The notes under the pieces: generated by a model
What the model saw: only the letters and a program-made list of their open reading frames with translations
Database searches by the model: none
Told to the model about the DNA's origin: nothing
Part shown: one piece after another, positions 1 to 7,716 of the stretch
How positions within the stretch are numbered: the stretch's first letter is position 1
Layout of the letters: each line of letters starts with the position of its first letter
Position numbers and translations under genes: made by a program
Source of the DNA: Stenotrophomonas maltophilia
GTDB taxonomy: Bacteria; Pseudomonadota; Gammaproteobacteria; Xanthomonadales; Xanthomonadaceae
Length of the DNA: 17,174 bases
Assembly: GCA_002364755.1 (NCBI GenBank)
Contig: DEZI01000016.1
Location: forward strand, 6,786 to 23,959
Direction of reading: 5' to 3'

Positions 1-24
1 GGCATGGCCCAGCGCTACCGGAGG

Positions 25-54
25 TTGCTCCGCCACCATCGGCCCCACTACATT
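25..54 (+). promoter_or_regulatory. Candidate mltA promoter with leaderless geometry
   Basis: A TACATT hexamer at 49-54 matches four of six -10 consensus bases and lies exactly six bases before the ATG at 61. A weak TTGCTC at 25-30, 18 bases further upstream, could serve as -35. No Shine-Dalgarno sequence precedes the ATG. If the hexamer is a true -10, transcription would begin at or next to the A of the start codon, giving a leaderless mRNA. The same TACATT-N6-ATG arrangement occurs at ntrB in this window. This is inference from motif and spacing only. Confidence 0.35.
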
Positions 55-60
55 GCGACG

Positions 61-1212
61 ATGATCACTGTTACGTCGCCGCGCGCGTTCCTCACCTTCC
101 TGGCCGCCGCCCTGCTCGCTGGCTGCGCCACCACCGGCACCCGTCCGGCCATACCGGCCGCCAAGCCCGCTGCCACCACCTACGCCAAGGTCGACTGGAA
201 GGTGCTGCCGGCGGTCTCCGAAGCCGACCTGCAGGCCGGCTTCGTCGCCTGGCGCAGCAGCTGCACCCGCCTGAAGAACGATGCGGTCTGGGCCCAGCCC
301 TGCGCGACCGCGGCCACGGTGTCCGACAAGGACCCGGCGGCGATCCGTCAGTTCCTGCAGCGCGACCTCGACGTGTACGCACTGCGCGCCGGGGGCCACC
401 AGGCCGATGGCCTGATCACCGGCTACTACGAACCCATCTATCCCGGCAGCCTGACCCGCACGGCCACCGCCACGGTACCGGTGTATGGCACGCCCGACGA
501 TCTGATCGTGGTGCAGCTGGACAGCCTCTACCCCGAGCTGAAGGGCAAGCGCCTGCGTGGCCGCCTCGATGGCAAGGTGCTCAAGCCCTATGACGACGCC
601 GGTACCATCGCCAGCAAGGGCTCCAAAGCCCCGGTGCTGGCCTGGCTGACCGACCCGATGGACCTGCAGCTGCTGCAGATCCAAGGCTCGGGCCGCGTAC
701 GCCTGGCCGATGGCAGCCAGGTGCGGCTGGCCTATGCCGAGCAGAACGGCCACCCCTACCGCGCCATCGGCCGCTGGCTGGTGGACCAGGGCGAGCTGAA
801 GAAGGAAGACGTCACCATGGACGCGATCCGCGCATGGGCGAAGGCGCACCCGGCGCGCGTGCCGGAGCTGCTGCGCAGCAACCCCAGCTACGTGTTCTTC
901 GTGCGCAGCGCCGACAGCCCGGAAGGCCCGCGCGGGTCGCTGAACGTGCCGCTGACCGCCGGCTACAGCGTGGCGGTCGACCGCAGCGTGGTGCCGCTGG
1001 GCAGCCTGCTGTGGCTGTCCACCACCCGCCCGGACGGCAGCCCGGTGGTGCGCCCGGTGGCCGCCCAGGACACCGGCGGTGCCATTGCCGGCGAAGTGCG
1101 TGCCGACCTGTACTGGGGCAGCGGCGATGCCGCCGGCAAGCTGGCCGGTGACATGAAGCAGAAGGGCAACCTCTGGATGCTGTGGCCGAAGGGCGCGCCC
1201 CTGCCGCAGTAG
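61..1212 (+). CDS. mltA: Membrane-bound lytic murein transglycosylase A (MltA)
   Basis: Predicted 383-residue outer-membrane lipoprotein that cleaves the MurNAc-GlcNAc bond of peptidoglycan with formation of 1,6-anhydromuramic acid, acting in wall turnover. The N-terminus is a type II signal: hydrophobic residues 9-20, then the lipobox LAGC with the acylated Cys at 22. An MltA-type central domain is followed by a C-terminal 3D (double-psi barrel) domain; the sequence AAQDTGGAI near 335-342 carries the conserved catalytic Asp, here D337. Length is close to E. coli MltA (365). The frame stays open upstream to an ATG at 4, but the ATG at 61 gives a proper lipoprotein signal, so it was chosen. 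It stands alone, with a palindromic repeat directly after its stop. Family assignment is confident. Confidence 0.93.
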   Translation: MITVTSPRAFLTFLAAALLAGCATTGTRPAIPAAKPAATTYAKVDWKVLPAVSEADLQAGFVAWRSSCTRLKNDAVWAQPCATAATVSDKDPAAIRQFLQRDLDVYALRAGGHQADGLITGYYEPIYPGSLTRTATATVPVYGTPDDLIVVQLDSLYPELKGKRLRGRLDGKVLKPYDDAGTIASKGSKAPVLAWLTDPMDLQLLQIQGSGRVRLADGSQVRLAYAEQNGHPYRAIGRWLVDQGELKKEDVTMDAIRAWAKAHPARVPELLRSNPSYVFFVRSADSPEGPRGSLNVPLTAGYSVAVDRSVVPLGSLLWLSTTRPDGSPVVRPVAAQDTGGAIAGEVRADLYWGSGDAAGKLAGDMKQKGNLWMLWPKGAPLPQ

Positions 1213-1219
1213 GCCGGCC

Positions 1220-1258
1220 GGGGTCAGATCCCTTTGCGCGGCAAAGGGCTCTGACCCC
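1220..1258. repeat. 18-bp imperfect palindrome with GGGGTCAGA ends
   Basis: The left arm 1220-1237 (GGGGTCAGATCCCTTTGC) and right arm 1241-1258 are reverse complements with a single mismatch (T against G) and a 3-base loop, GCG. It begins seven bases after the mltA stop and ends two bases before an in-frame ATG at 1261. There is no T tract, so it is not a classical intrinsic terminator, although the hairpin could still protect the mltA 3' end or slow RNA polymerase. From memory, similar GGGGTCAGA palindromes recur in Stenotrophomonas and Xanthomonas genomes; that is not verifiable here. Confidence 0.75.
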
Positions 1259-1320
1259 AAATGCCTGATAATGGCGCCATTCCGAACTCTCCGGCCGCCG
1301 CTGTGGCCAGGACCCCTGCA

Positions 1321-1614
1321 ATGAAGAACATCAAGAACAACACCGCCAGGAAGTACTACAAGCACTGGGCCGAATCGGGCCTGGGCAAGGGCAACGTGCT
1401 GATGGAAGCCCGCGGCGAGAAGATCGTGCGCCAGGTGGAAATCTACGGGACCAAGCTGGTCTGGGCCGATGAGCACGGCCAGAGCGACGACCGTTTCCTG
1501 CTGGCCGACCAGCCGGTGTCGTTCCTCGATTTCGACGAGGACGACGAAATCTCCGCGCGCGAATTTGAAAGCGCCTGGAAGAAGGCCAGGGAAGCCACCG
1601 GCTACCCGGTGTAA
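1321..1614 (+). CDS. Small acidic protein of unknown function
   Basis: Predicted 97-residue soluble protein; I do not recognise a family. No signal peptide or membrane segment is visible. The N-terminus is basic (MKNIKNNTARKYYKHW), the middle predicts beta strands (KIVRQVEIYGTKLVWADE), and near residues 73-83 there is an acidic stretch (FLDFDEDDEIS) followed by a charged helix. The ATG at 1321 was chosen over an in-frame ATG at 1261: AGGA lies eight bases before 1321, whereas the earlier start abuts the palindrome and would add 20 residues unlike the rest. Codon use fits the surrounding GC-rich genes. It runs codirectionally with mltA but is separated from it by a hairpin. The coding call is fairly sure; the function is unknown. 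Confidence 0.72.
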   Translation: MKNIKNNTARKYYKHWAESGLGKGNVLMEARGEKIVRQVEIYGTKLVWADEHGQSDDRFLLADQPVSFLDFDEDDEISAREFESAWKKAREATGYPV

Positions 1615-1636
1615 ACACCGCTCCACCCCCGCTTTT

Positions 1637-1660
1637 GTAGAGTCGAGCCATGCTCGACTC
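1637..1660 (+). repeat. SMAG-type (GTAG) stem-loop, single copy
   Basis: GTAG at 1637-1640 leads into a perfect 9-bp stem: arm 1640-1648 (GAGTCGAGC) pairs with 1652-1660 (GCTCGACTC) around the loop CAT. A GTAG-headed stem of about 24 bases fits the SMAG family of short palindromes described in Stenotrophomonas maltophilia. It lies between the small gene ending at 1614 and the receptor operator at 1676, where it could act as a 3'-end hairpin for the former. The same core differs by a few bases in the pair at 8366-8430. Confidence 0.8.
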
Positions 1661-1675
1661 CGCGAGCCTCGCGCT

Positions 1676-1700
1676 TGAAATGTTATATGATTACATTTCA
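1676..1700 (+). promoter_or_regulatory. Zur-like operator overlapping a candidate -10 element
   Basis: A 25-base interrupted palindrome centred on 1688. The left half TGAAATGTTATA (1676-1687) and the reverse complement of the right half (GATTACATTTCA, 1689-1700) agree at 10 of 12 positions. The pattern GAAATGTTATA-N with its inverted partner closely follows the known proteobacterial Zur (zinc uptake regulator) box. A TATGAT hexamer at 1686-1691 inside the site could be the -10 of the receptor promoter; I see no good -35. Binding of a Zn-loaded Zur would then block transcription. The start codon at 1720 lies about 20 bases after the site. The assignment rests on motif recall, not on a scored matrix. 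Confidence 0.7.
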
Positions 1701-1719
1701 TCCGCACTCTTCCACCCCC

Positions 1720-3765
1720 ATGAAAACCTCCACGCTGGTGGCCGCCCTCGCGGCCGCTCCGTTCGCCCCTGAAGCTTTCGCACAGTCCGCCGATGCCGCG
1801 CTCACCCTCGGCAAGGTGCAGGTGCACCAGCATGGCGAAGGCCAGCTCAGCGCTCACCAGGTGCTGACCTCGGTGGACGTGCTGGGCGCGGACCAGATCG
1901 AAGACCGCAACGTCTCGCACAGCTGGGAACTGCTGGGGCAGATGCCCGGCATCCAGCTCACCGAAACGCGGCAGGGTGCGGAGTCGGGCAAGGTCAGCTT
2001 CCGCGCCTTCAACGGCGAGGGCTACCTCAATGCCATCAAGACCCTCATCGACGGCATCCCCAGCAATGTCAACAGCGGCAACCAGCGCTTCATCGACATG
2101 CTGTTCCCGCTGGAAATCAGCTACATCGAAGTGGTGCGCGGGACCAACGACCCGCGCTACGGCCTGCACAACATCGGCGGCAACGTGAACTTCGGTACGC
2201 GCCAGGGTGGCAACTACACCGATGCGCGGCTGGCCTACGGCAGCTACAACACCCGCGATGCGCAGCTGGCGGTGGGCCGCGAAGCGAATGGCTTCGCCCA
2301 GAACTACTTCGTTGGTACCCAGGCCAGTGATGGCTACCGCGACCATGACACCTCCAAGAAGTATTCGCTGGGCGGCAAATGGTTCCATGGCTCACTGGAC
2401 GACGGCCTGCGCGTGGGCCTGACCGCGCGCGCCTACCACCACGAAGCGGACGAACCCGGCTTCATGACGGCCGACGAGCTGCGCACGCACCGCCGTGGCA
2501 GCGACCTGCGCAACGCCAACGATGGCGATGACCGCGACATGCGGCAGATCGCTGCGCACGTGGACCTGAAACTCTCCGATGCGCTGACTTTCGGCACGCG
2601 GCTGTACTACAACCGCTATGAAGACGACCGCCGGGTGACCTTCAGCGACCTGCCCACCGGCAACCTGCCGCGCCAGCGCCGCGTGTGGGATGAGCGCCAG
2701 ACCGGCCTGCTCAGCACGCTCACCTGGCAGGCCAGCCCCGCGCTTACGGTAGAAGGCGGCCTGAACTACGAGCAGCAGGACAACGGCTACATCCGCGAGC
2801 GCTACGCCTACGATGAACCCACCGATTACAGCCAGGCGCCGGCGCGCGTGCAGAACGACGACCGCCACAGCTTCGACAACTGGGGCGCCTACGTGCAGGC
2901 CATCTACCAGCCGGCCGAAGCGTGGAAGATCGTGCCGGCCTACCGTATCGACCGCTTCAGTGGCAGCACGCACCTGATGAACGGCGTCCGCGGCCGCCTG
3001 CAGGACTACGGCACCATCGGCCAGCCCAAGCTGAGCGTGATCCACAGCGTGGGGCAGACCACCCATGTCTACGCCAACTGGGGCCGCACCTTCCAGGTGC
3101 TCACCGGCTCCACCGCGCCGGCCTACCTCACCCCGGGCCAGGCGCCGATGCAGCCGTCCACCAACACCGGCATGGAGCTGGGCCTGAAGTTCGAGCCGTT
3201 CGCCGGCAGCCAGGCGCGCCTGGCGGTGTGGCAGCAGGACGCGGAAAACGAGGTGTCCAACATGCCGGCCACCGGCACCACGGTCACCCTGGGCAAGACC
3301 CGCCGCCGCGGCGTGGATGCGCAGCTGAGCCTGCAGCTGGGCGATGACTGGACGGTGTGGGCCTCGCACGCCTACCAGGAAGCGAAGATAACCCGCGACG
3401 ACCGCAATGCCAGCATTTCGCTGCAGGGCAGGGAAGTGGCGGCTACCCCGCGCCACATCAGCAACCTGGGCGTGGATTACCGCGCCGGCGACGCGCTTCG
3501 CCTCGGCCTGCAGGCGCGCGCGCAGGGCGACTACTACCTGGAAGAGCGCAACGAGGCCGGCAAGTTCGGCGGCTTCGGCGTGCTCGACCTCAGCGCGGCG
3601 TACCAGATCAATCCGCGCTGGAGCGTGGACCTGCAGCTGAAGAACGTCACCGGCCGCGAGTACGCCTATGCGTGGTACGACAGCTTCTTCTGGGACAGCG
3701 CCCGCCCGATGTTCTCGCCGGCCCCGGGCCGCAGCGTGTTCGTCGGCCTGAACATGAAGCTGTAA
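1720..3765 (+). CDS. TonB-dependent outer-membrane receptor, probably zinc-regulated
   Basis: Predicted 681-residue precursor of a TonB-dependent transporter. A Sec signal peptide (residues 1-21, cleavage after AFA) is followed by a TonB-box-like segment (LTLGKVQVHQ), a plug domain at roughly 45-165 (SVDVLGADQIEDRN to IEVVRGTNDPRYG, with the usual VRG motif) and a beta-barrel to the C-terminus. The barrel ends in Leu, not the common aromatic residue. His residues cluster near the mature N-terminus (H36, H38, H46) and at H240-H241-E242, compatible with metal binding but not proof of it. The ATG at 1720 gives a clean signal peptide; a TTG at 1675 lies inside the operator and is unlikely to be used. 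The ribosome binding site is poor. Family is sure; zinc or a zinc-metallophore as substrate is inferred from the Zur-like site, and another metal chelate remains possible. Confidence 0.9.
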   Translation: MKTSTLVAALAAAPFAPEAFAQSADAALTLGKVQVHQHGEGQLSAHQVLTSVDVLGADQIEDRNVSHSWELLGQMPGIQLTETRQGAESGKVSFRAFNGEGYLNAIKTLIDGIPSNVNSGNQRFIDMLFPLEISYIEVVRGTNDPRYGLHNIGGNVNFGTRQGGNYTDARLAYGSYNTRDAQLAVGREANGFAQNYFVGTQASDGYRDHDTSKKYSLGGKWFHGSLDDGLRVGLTARAYHHEADEPGFMTADELRTHRRGSDLRNANDGDDRDMRQIAAHVDLKLSDALTFGTRLYYNRYEDDRRVTFSDLPTGNLPRQRRVWDERQTGLLSTLTWQASPALTVEGGLNYEQQDNGYIRERYAYDEPTDYSQAPARVQNDDRHSFDNWGAYVQAIYQPAEAWKIVPAYRIDRFSGSTHLMNGVRGRLQDYGTIGQPKLSVIHSVGQTTHVYANWGRTFQVLTGSTAPAYLTPGQAPMQPSTNTGMELGLKFEPFAGSQARLAVWQQDAENEVSNMPATGTTVTLGKTRRRGVDAQLSLQLGDDWTVWASHAYQEAKITRDDRNASISLQGREVAATPRHISNLGVDYRAGDALRLGLQARAQGDYYLEERNEAGKFGGFGVLDLSAAYQINPRWSVDLQLKNVTGREYAYAWYDSFFWDSARPMFSPAPGRSVFVGLNMKL

Positions 3766-3787
3766 GCGGCCACCCTCCCGGGCAGGT

Positions 3788-4084
3788 TCATGCCACCGCG
3801 TTGTAAGGCTCGATCTGCGCCAGCACCTCGGCCAGCTTCTCCTTGGTCATCGCCGCATCGAAATCCGCCTGCAGTCCGATCCAGAACTTGTCGGACACGC
3901 CGAAGTAGCGGGACAGCCGCAGTCCGGTATCTGCAGTCACGGCGCGCTGGCCGGTAACAATCTCGCCGATCCGGCGCTGTGACACGCCGATCGCTTTGGC
4001 CAAGCGGTACTGGGTGATGCCCAGCGGCTCCAGAAACTCATGCAGCAGGATCTCGCCGGGAGCGGGGTAGGGGACGGTTCGCAT
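3788..4084 (-). CDS. higA: HigA-family antitoxin, XRE-type HTH
   Basis: Predicted 98-residue antitoxin that neutralises the upstream toxin and represses the shared promoter. The opening MRTVPYPAPGEILLHEFLEP is typical of the HigA/VapI group, and a helix-turn-helix spans about residues 23-63 (ITQYRLAKAIGVSQRRIGEI). The reading frame is open upstream through the toxin gene, but AAGGAG at 4093-4098 (read on the minus strand), eight bases before the ATG at 4084, fixes the start. The RBS lies in the last codons of the toxin gene, with 13 bases between toxin stop and antitoxin start, so translation is probably coupled. The 3' end converges on the receptor gene with only 22 bases between the stops and no terminator visible. 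Confidence 0.92.
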   Translation of the reverse strand: MRTVPYPAPGEILLHEFLEPLGITQYRLAKAIGVSQRRIGEIVTGQRAVTADTGLRLSRYFGVSDKFWIGLQADFDAAMTKEKLAEVLAQIEPYNAVA

Positions 4085-4097
4085 GCGCGCGGCTCCT

Positions 4098-4379
4098 TCA
4101 GTGGTAATCGACAATTTCGAGTTCGGCGGGGCCTTCTCGGGTCCAGACGAAGCACAATCGGAACTGATCGTTGATGCGGATGCTGTACTGGCCGCACCGG
4201 TTTCCGTGCAATGGCTCCAAGCGATTGGCCGGAGGTATGCGCAGATCCCGCAGATCGGCCGCAACGTTGAGCATCGCCAGCTTGCGCAGGGCAGCGGCTT
4301 CGATGTGGCGCCACCTCGGCACGCGTTGGCCATCGAACAGCGCCTGCGTGCGTTTGCAGGCGAACGACTGGATAGGCAT
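4098..4379 (-). CDS. higB: HigB-family toxin (RelE fold), ribosome-dependent mRNase
   Basis: Predicted 93-residue toxin of the HigB/RelE superfamily, which cleaves mRNA on the translating ribosome. Diagnostic features are the short length (HigB of Proteus is 92), the stretch RLEPLHGNRCGQYSIRIND followed by FRLCFVW, and the C-terminal VDYH. The Arg of the FRLCF segment and the C-terminal Tyr-His match residues conserved in active HigB proteins, so the toxin looks intact. Order is toxin first, antitoxin second, as usual for higBA. The upstream 50 bases are AT-rich compared with the neighbours, suggesting an acquired cassette placed between the receptor gene and ntrBC. No strong Shine-Dalgarno precedes the ATG, which would keep toxin synthesis low. 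Confidence 0.92.
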   Translation of the reverse strand: MPIQSFACKRTQALFDGQRVPRWRHIEAAALRKLAMLNVAADLRDLRIPPANRLEPLHGNRCGQYSIRINDQFRLCFVWTREGPAELEIVDYH

Positions 4380-4393
4380 GGTAGTAACGATTG

Positions 4394-4430
4394 TCGATAG
4401 TATCGTAAGTCGTTAGTATCGAATCAGCAA
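4394..4430 (-). promoter_or_regulatory. higBA promoter with repeat operator
   Basis: Read on the minus strand, TTGCTG (4425-4430) and TACGAT (4402-4407) are 17 bases apart, a reasonable sigma70-type promoter firing toward higB. Two 12-base direct repeats with one mismatch, TCGATAGTATCG (4394-4405) and TCGTTAGTATCG (4410-4421), lie 16 bases apart in register and cover the -10 and the spacer. The first contains a perfect 11-base palindrome, CGATAGTATCG, at 4395-4405. This is the expected position for HigA binding sites in an autorepressed toxin-antitoxin operon. The repeats are seen directly; HigA binding is inferred. Confidence 0.55.
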
Positions 4431-4501
4431 GCCTGACAGGTAATTCCCAGGCACGACGTCCGGTGACGCATACGAAGTGATCTGATGCCCGCCCCCCGTT
4501 T

Positions 4502-4518
4502 TGCACTACATTGGTGCA
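4502..4518 (+). promoter_or_regulatory. NtrC-type binding site at the ntrB start
   Basis: TGCACTACATTGGTGCA matches the NtrC consensus TGCACY-N5-GGTGCA as a near-perfect dyad (TGCACT and GGTGCA around ACATT). It ends immediately before the ATG of ntrB at 4519. The internal TACATT (4507-4512) sits six bases before the ATG and could be the -10 of a leaderless transcript; there is no convincing -35 and no -24/-12 sigma54 promoter. NtrC binding here would therefore most simply repress ntrBC, like the NtrC sites at the E. coli glnL promoter. Confidence 0.7.
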
Positions 4519-5572
4519 ATGTCCGACCCCGCACCCCCGCCGTCCCTCGATGCCCTCGGCACGCCGCTGGCCTGGGCCGGGGCCGATGGCCGCATCATCG
4601 GCTGCAATCCCGCCTTCGCGCGCTGGCTGGGCGTCAGCGTCCGCCGCCTGATTGGCCAGCCACTGGCCGCGCTGGAAGTGCAGGGCGAGGCGCTGGCCCA
4701 TTTCCTCGCACGCGATGAGCGCGACAGCCTGCGGCTGAACCGCCTGGCGCTGGCCCTGCCCGGCGAGGGCGCGCGCTTTGCCGAGGGCTGGATGAGCCGC
4801 CGCGACGATGGCGGTTGGCTGCTGGAAGCGCATCCGGTCGATGAATTCCCGGGCCTCGACCCGACCCAGGCCCTGCCCAGCGCGCTCAGTGCCGCGCTGA
4901 AGGGTCTGGCCCACGAGCTGCGCAATCCGCTGGCCGGGCTGAAGGGCGCCGCCCAGCTGCTGGCGCGACGAGCCGCGCAGCGCGATGCCAGCGAGCGCGA
5001 ACTGATCGACCTGATCGGCTCGGAGATCGAACGCCTCAACGGCCTGCTCGACCAGCTGCTGTCCCCGGCCCCGGCCGCGCCGCATGCACCGCTGAACATC
5101 CATGCCGCGCTGGAACGCGTGCTGCGCCTGGCCGAAAACGAGGCCGGCTGGGCCGTGCGCCTGCAGCGCGACTACGACCCCAGCATTCCCGAGTTCCATG
5201 GCGATGCCGATCGCCTCACCCAGGCGGTGTGGAACCTGGTGCGCAACGCCATCCAGGCCGGCGCGGGGGTGATCACCCTGCGCACCCGCGTTGAACATGG
5301 CGTGCGCATTGCCGAACAGCTGCACACCCTGGCCCTGCGCCTGGAAATTGCCGATGACGGGCGTGGCGTGCCGGAAGAACTGGCCGAGCACCTGTTCCTG
5401 CCGCTGGTCAGTGGCCGCGCCGAAGGCACCGGCCTGGGCCTGGCGCTGGCCCAGCAGGTGGCGCGCGAACACCGTGGCACGCTCACCTATCGCTCGCGCC
5501 CGGGCCATACCGTGTTCACCCTGCTGCTGCCGATCGGCAACGGCGCCGTCCCGGCCCAGGAGGCCCCGCGCG

Positions 5573-5580
<8 letters not shown>
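4519..5580 (+). CDS. ntrB: NtrB (GlnL) nitrogen sensor histidine kinase
   Basis: Predicted 353-residue cytoplasmic kinase/phosphatase that phosphorylates NtrC under nitrogen limitation and is controlled by PII. Domains: a PAS domain at about 10-110 (LAWAGADGRIIGCNPAFARWLG), a HisKA dimerisation helix with H-box AHELRNPLAG and the phospho-accepting His at 132, and an HATPase_c domain with N-box Asn near 243, G1 box ADDGRG and G2 box EGTGLGLAL. No membrane segment is visible. Length matches E. coli NtrB (349). The ATG at 4519 directly follows the NtrC box; an in-frame TTG at 4501 lies upstream of and inside that box and is rejected. There is no Shine-Dalgarno, so a leaderless mRNA is likely. 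It overlaps ntrC by eight bases. No glnA is adjacent in this window. Confidence 0.95.
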
Positions 5581-7021
<1,441 letters not shown>

Positions 7022-7115
7022 ACGCCCCCTGCACGCGGTCCTCGCACCCGCTTGCCGAACTGTTGATCCGCCATGGACGATGCCGTCCGTAGTGTTCCCT
7101 GCAAGGAGTTCCCTG

Positions 7116-7685
7116 ATGCGCCTGTCATTTGCCATCCTGCCGCTGTCCGCCGCCGTGCTGCTGTCTGCCTGTGGCAGCGCGCCGCAGAAGCCGCAGCCCA
7201 CGCCGCCGCCGGTGGTCACCACGCCGGCGGCCCAGCTGGCCGAAGCCAACCTGGCGCCGGCCTCGGCCAGCATCGTCAGTGGCCGCCTGGTGCTGAAGAC
7301 CGAAAGCGGTGGCGTGCACCTGACGGGCCTGGTCGGTGGCCTGCAGCCGATGCAGCAGGCGGGATTCCATATCCACGAACGCGGTGACTGCAGCGCGGTG
7401 GATGCCAGCAGCGCCGGCAACCACTTCAATCCCGCTGGCAGCGCGCATGGCCGCGCCGGCAGCGGCAAGCACCATCTGGGCGACATCGACAACCTGCAGG
7501 CCGATGCCCAGGGCCGCGCGAACATCGATGTGCACCTGAAGGGCGTTACCCTTGGCGGAGGCGCCGCCACCGATATCGCCGGACGTGCACTGGTCGTGCA
7601 TGCCAACGCCGATGACTATCGCAGCCAGCCCGCCGGCAATGCCGGCGTCCGCATCGCCTGCGGTGTGATCCGGGTTACCCGCTGA
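7116..7685 (+). CDS. sodC: Periplasmic Cu/Zn superoxide dismutase, lipoprotein (first copy)
   Basis: Predicted 189-residue lipoprotein that dismutates superoxide to hydrogen peroxide and oxygen outside the cytoplasm. The signal ends in the lipobox LSAC with Cys 19, followed by a short Pro-rich linker to about residue 40. All metal ligands are present: Cu ligands H85 and H87 (GFHIHE) and H162 (VVHAN), bridging H103 (NHFNP), and Zn ligands H111, H120 and D123 (HHLGD). The Arg of GNAGVRIAC matches the active-site arginine. AAGGAG at 7103-7108, seven bases before the ATG, fixes the start; an in-frame ATG at 7080 lacks both RBS and lipobox spacing. It is codirectional with ntrC 94 bases upstream; that gap holds only a weak 5-bp hairpin (GGACG/CGTCC, 7075-7088) and no clear promoter. 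Confidence 0.94.
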   Translation: MRLSFAILPLSAAVLLSACGSAPQKPQPTPPPVVTTPAAQLAEANLAPASASIVSGRLVLKTESGGVHLTGLVGGLQPMQQAGFHIHERGDCSAVDASSAGNHFNPAGSAHGRAGSGKHHLGDIDNLQADAQGRANIDVHLKGVTLGGGAATDIAGRALVVHANADDYRSQPAGNAGVRIACGVIRVTR

Positions 7686-7716
7686 TCGCCACGGGCATCA
7701 TTCCAAGGAGAGTTCC

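Noticed and set aside
2392..3456. 354-residue minus-strand frame inside the receptor gene
   Set aside because: Antisense to a clear TonB-dependent receptor; His/Ala/Gly/Val-rich with no domain pattern.
4490..4505. Possible sigma54 (-24/-12) promoter before ntrB, suggested by TTTTGCA
   Set aside because: The -12 part looks good, but there is no GG at the required -24 distance; the TTGCA is better explained as part of the NtrC dyad.
7075..7088. GGACG/CGTCC hairpin between ntrC and sodC as a terminator
   Set aside because: Five base pairs and no following T residues; too weak to support.
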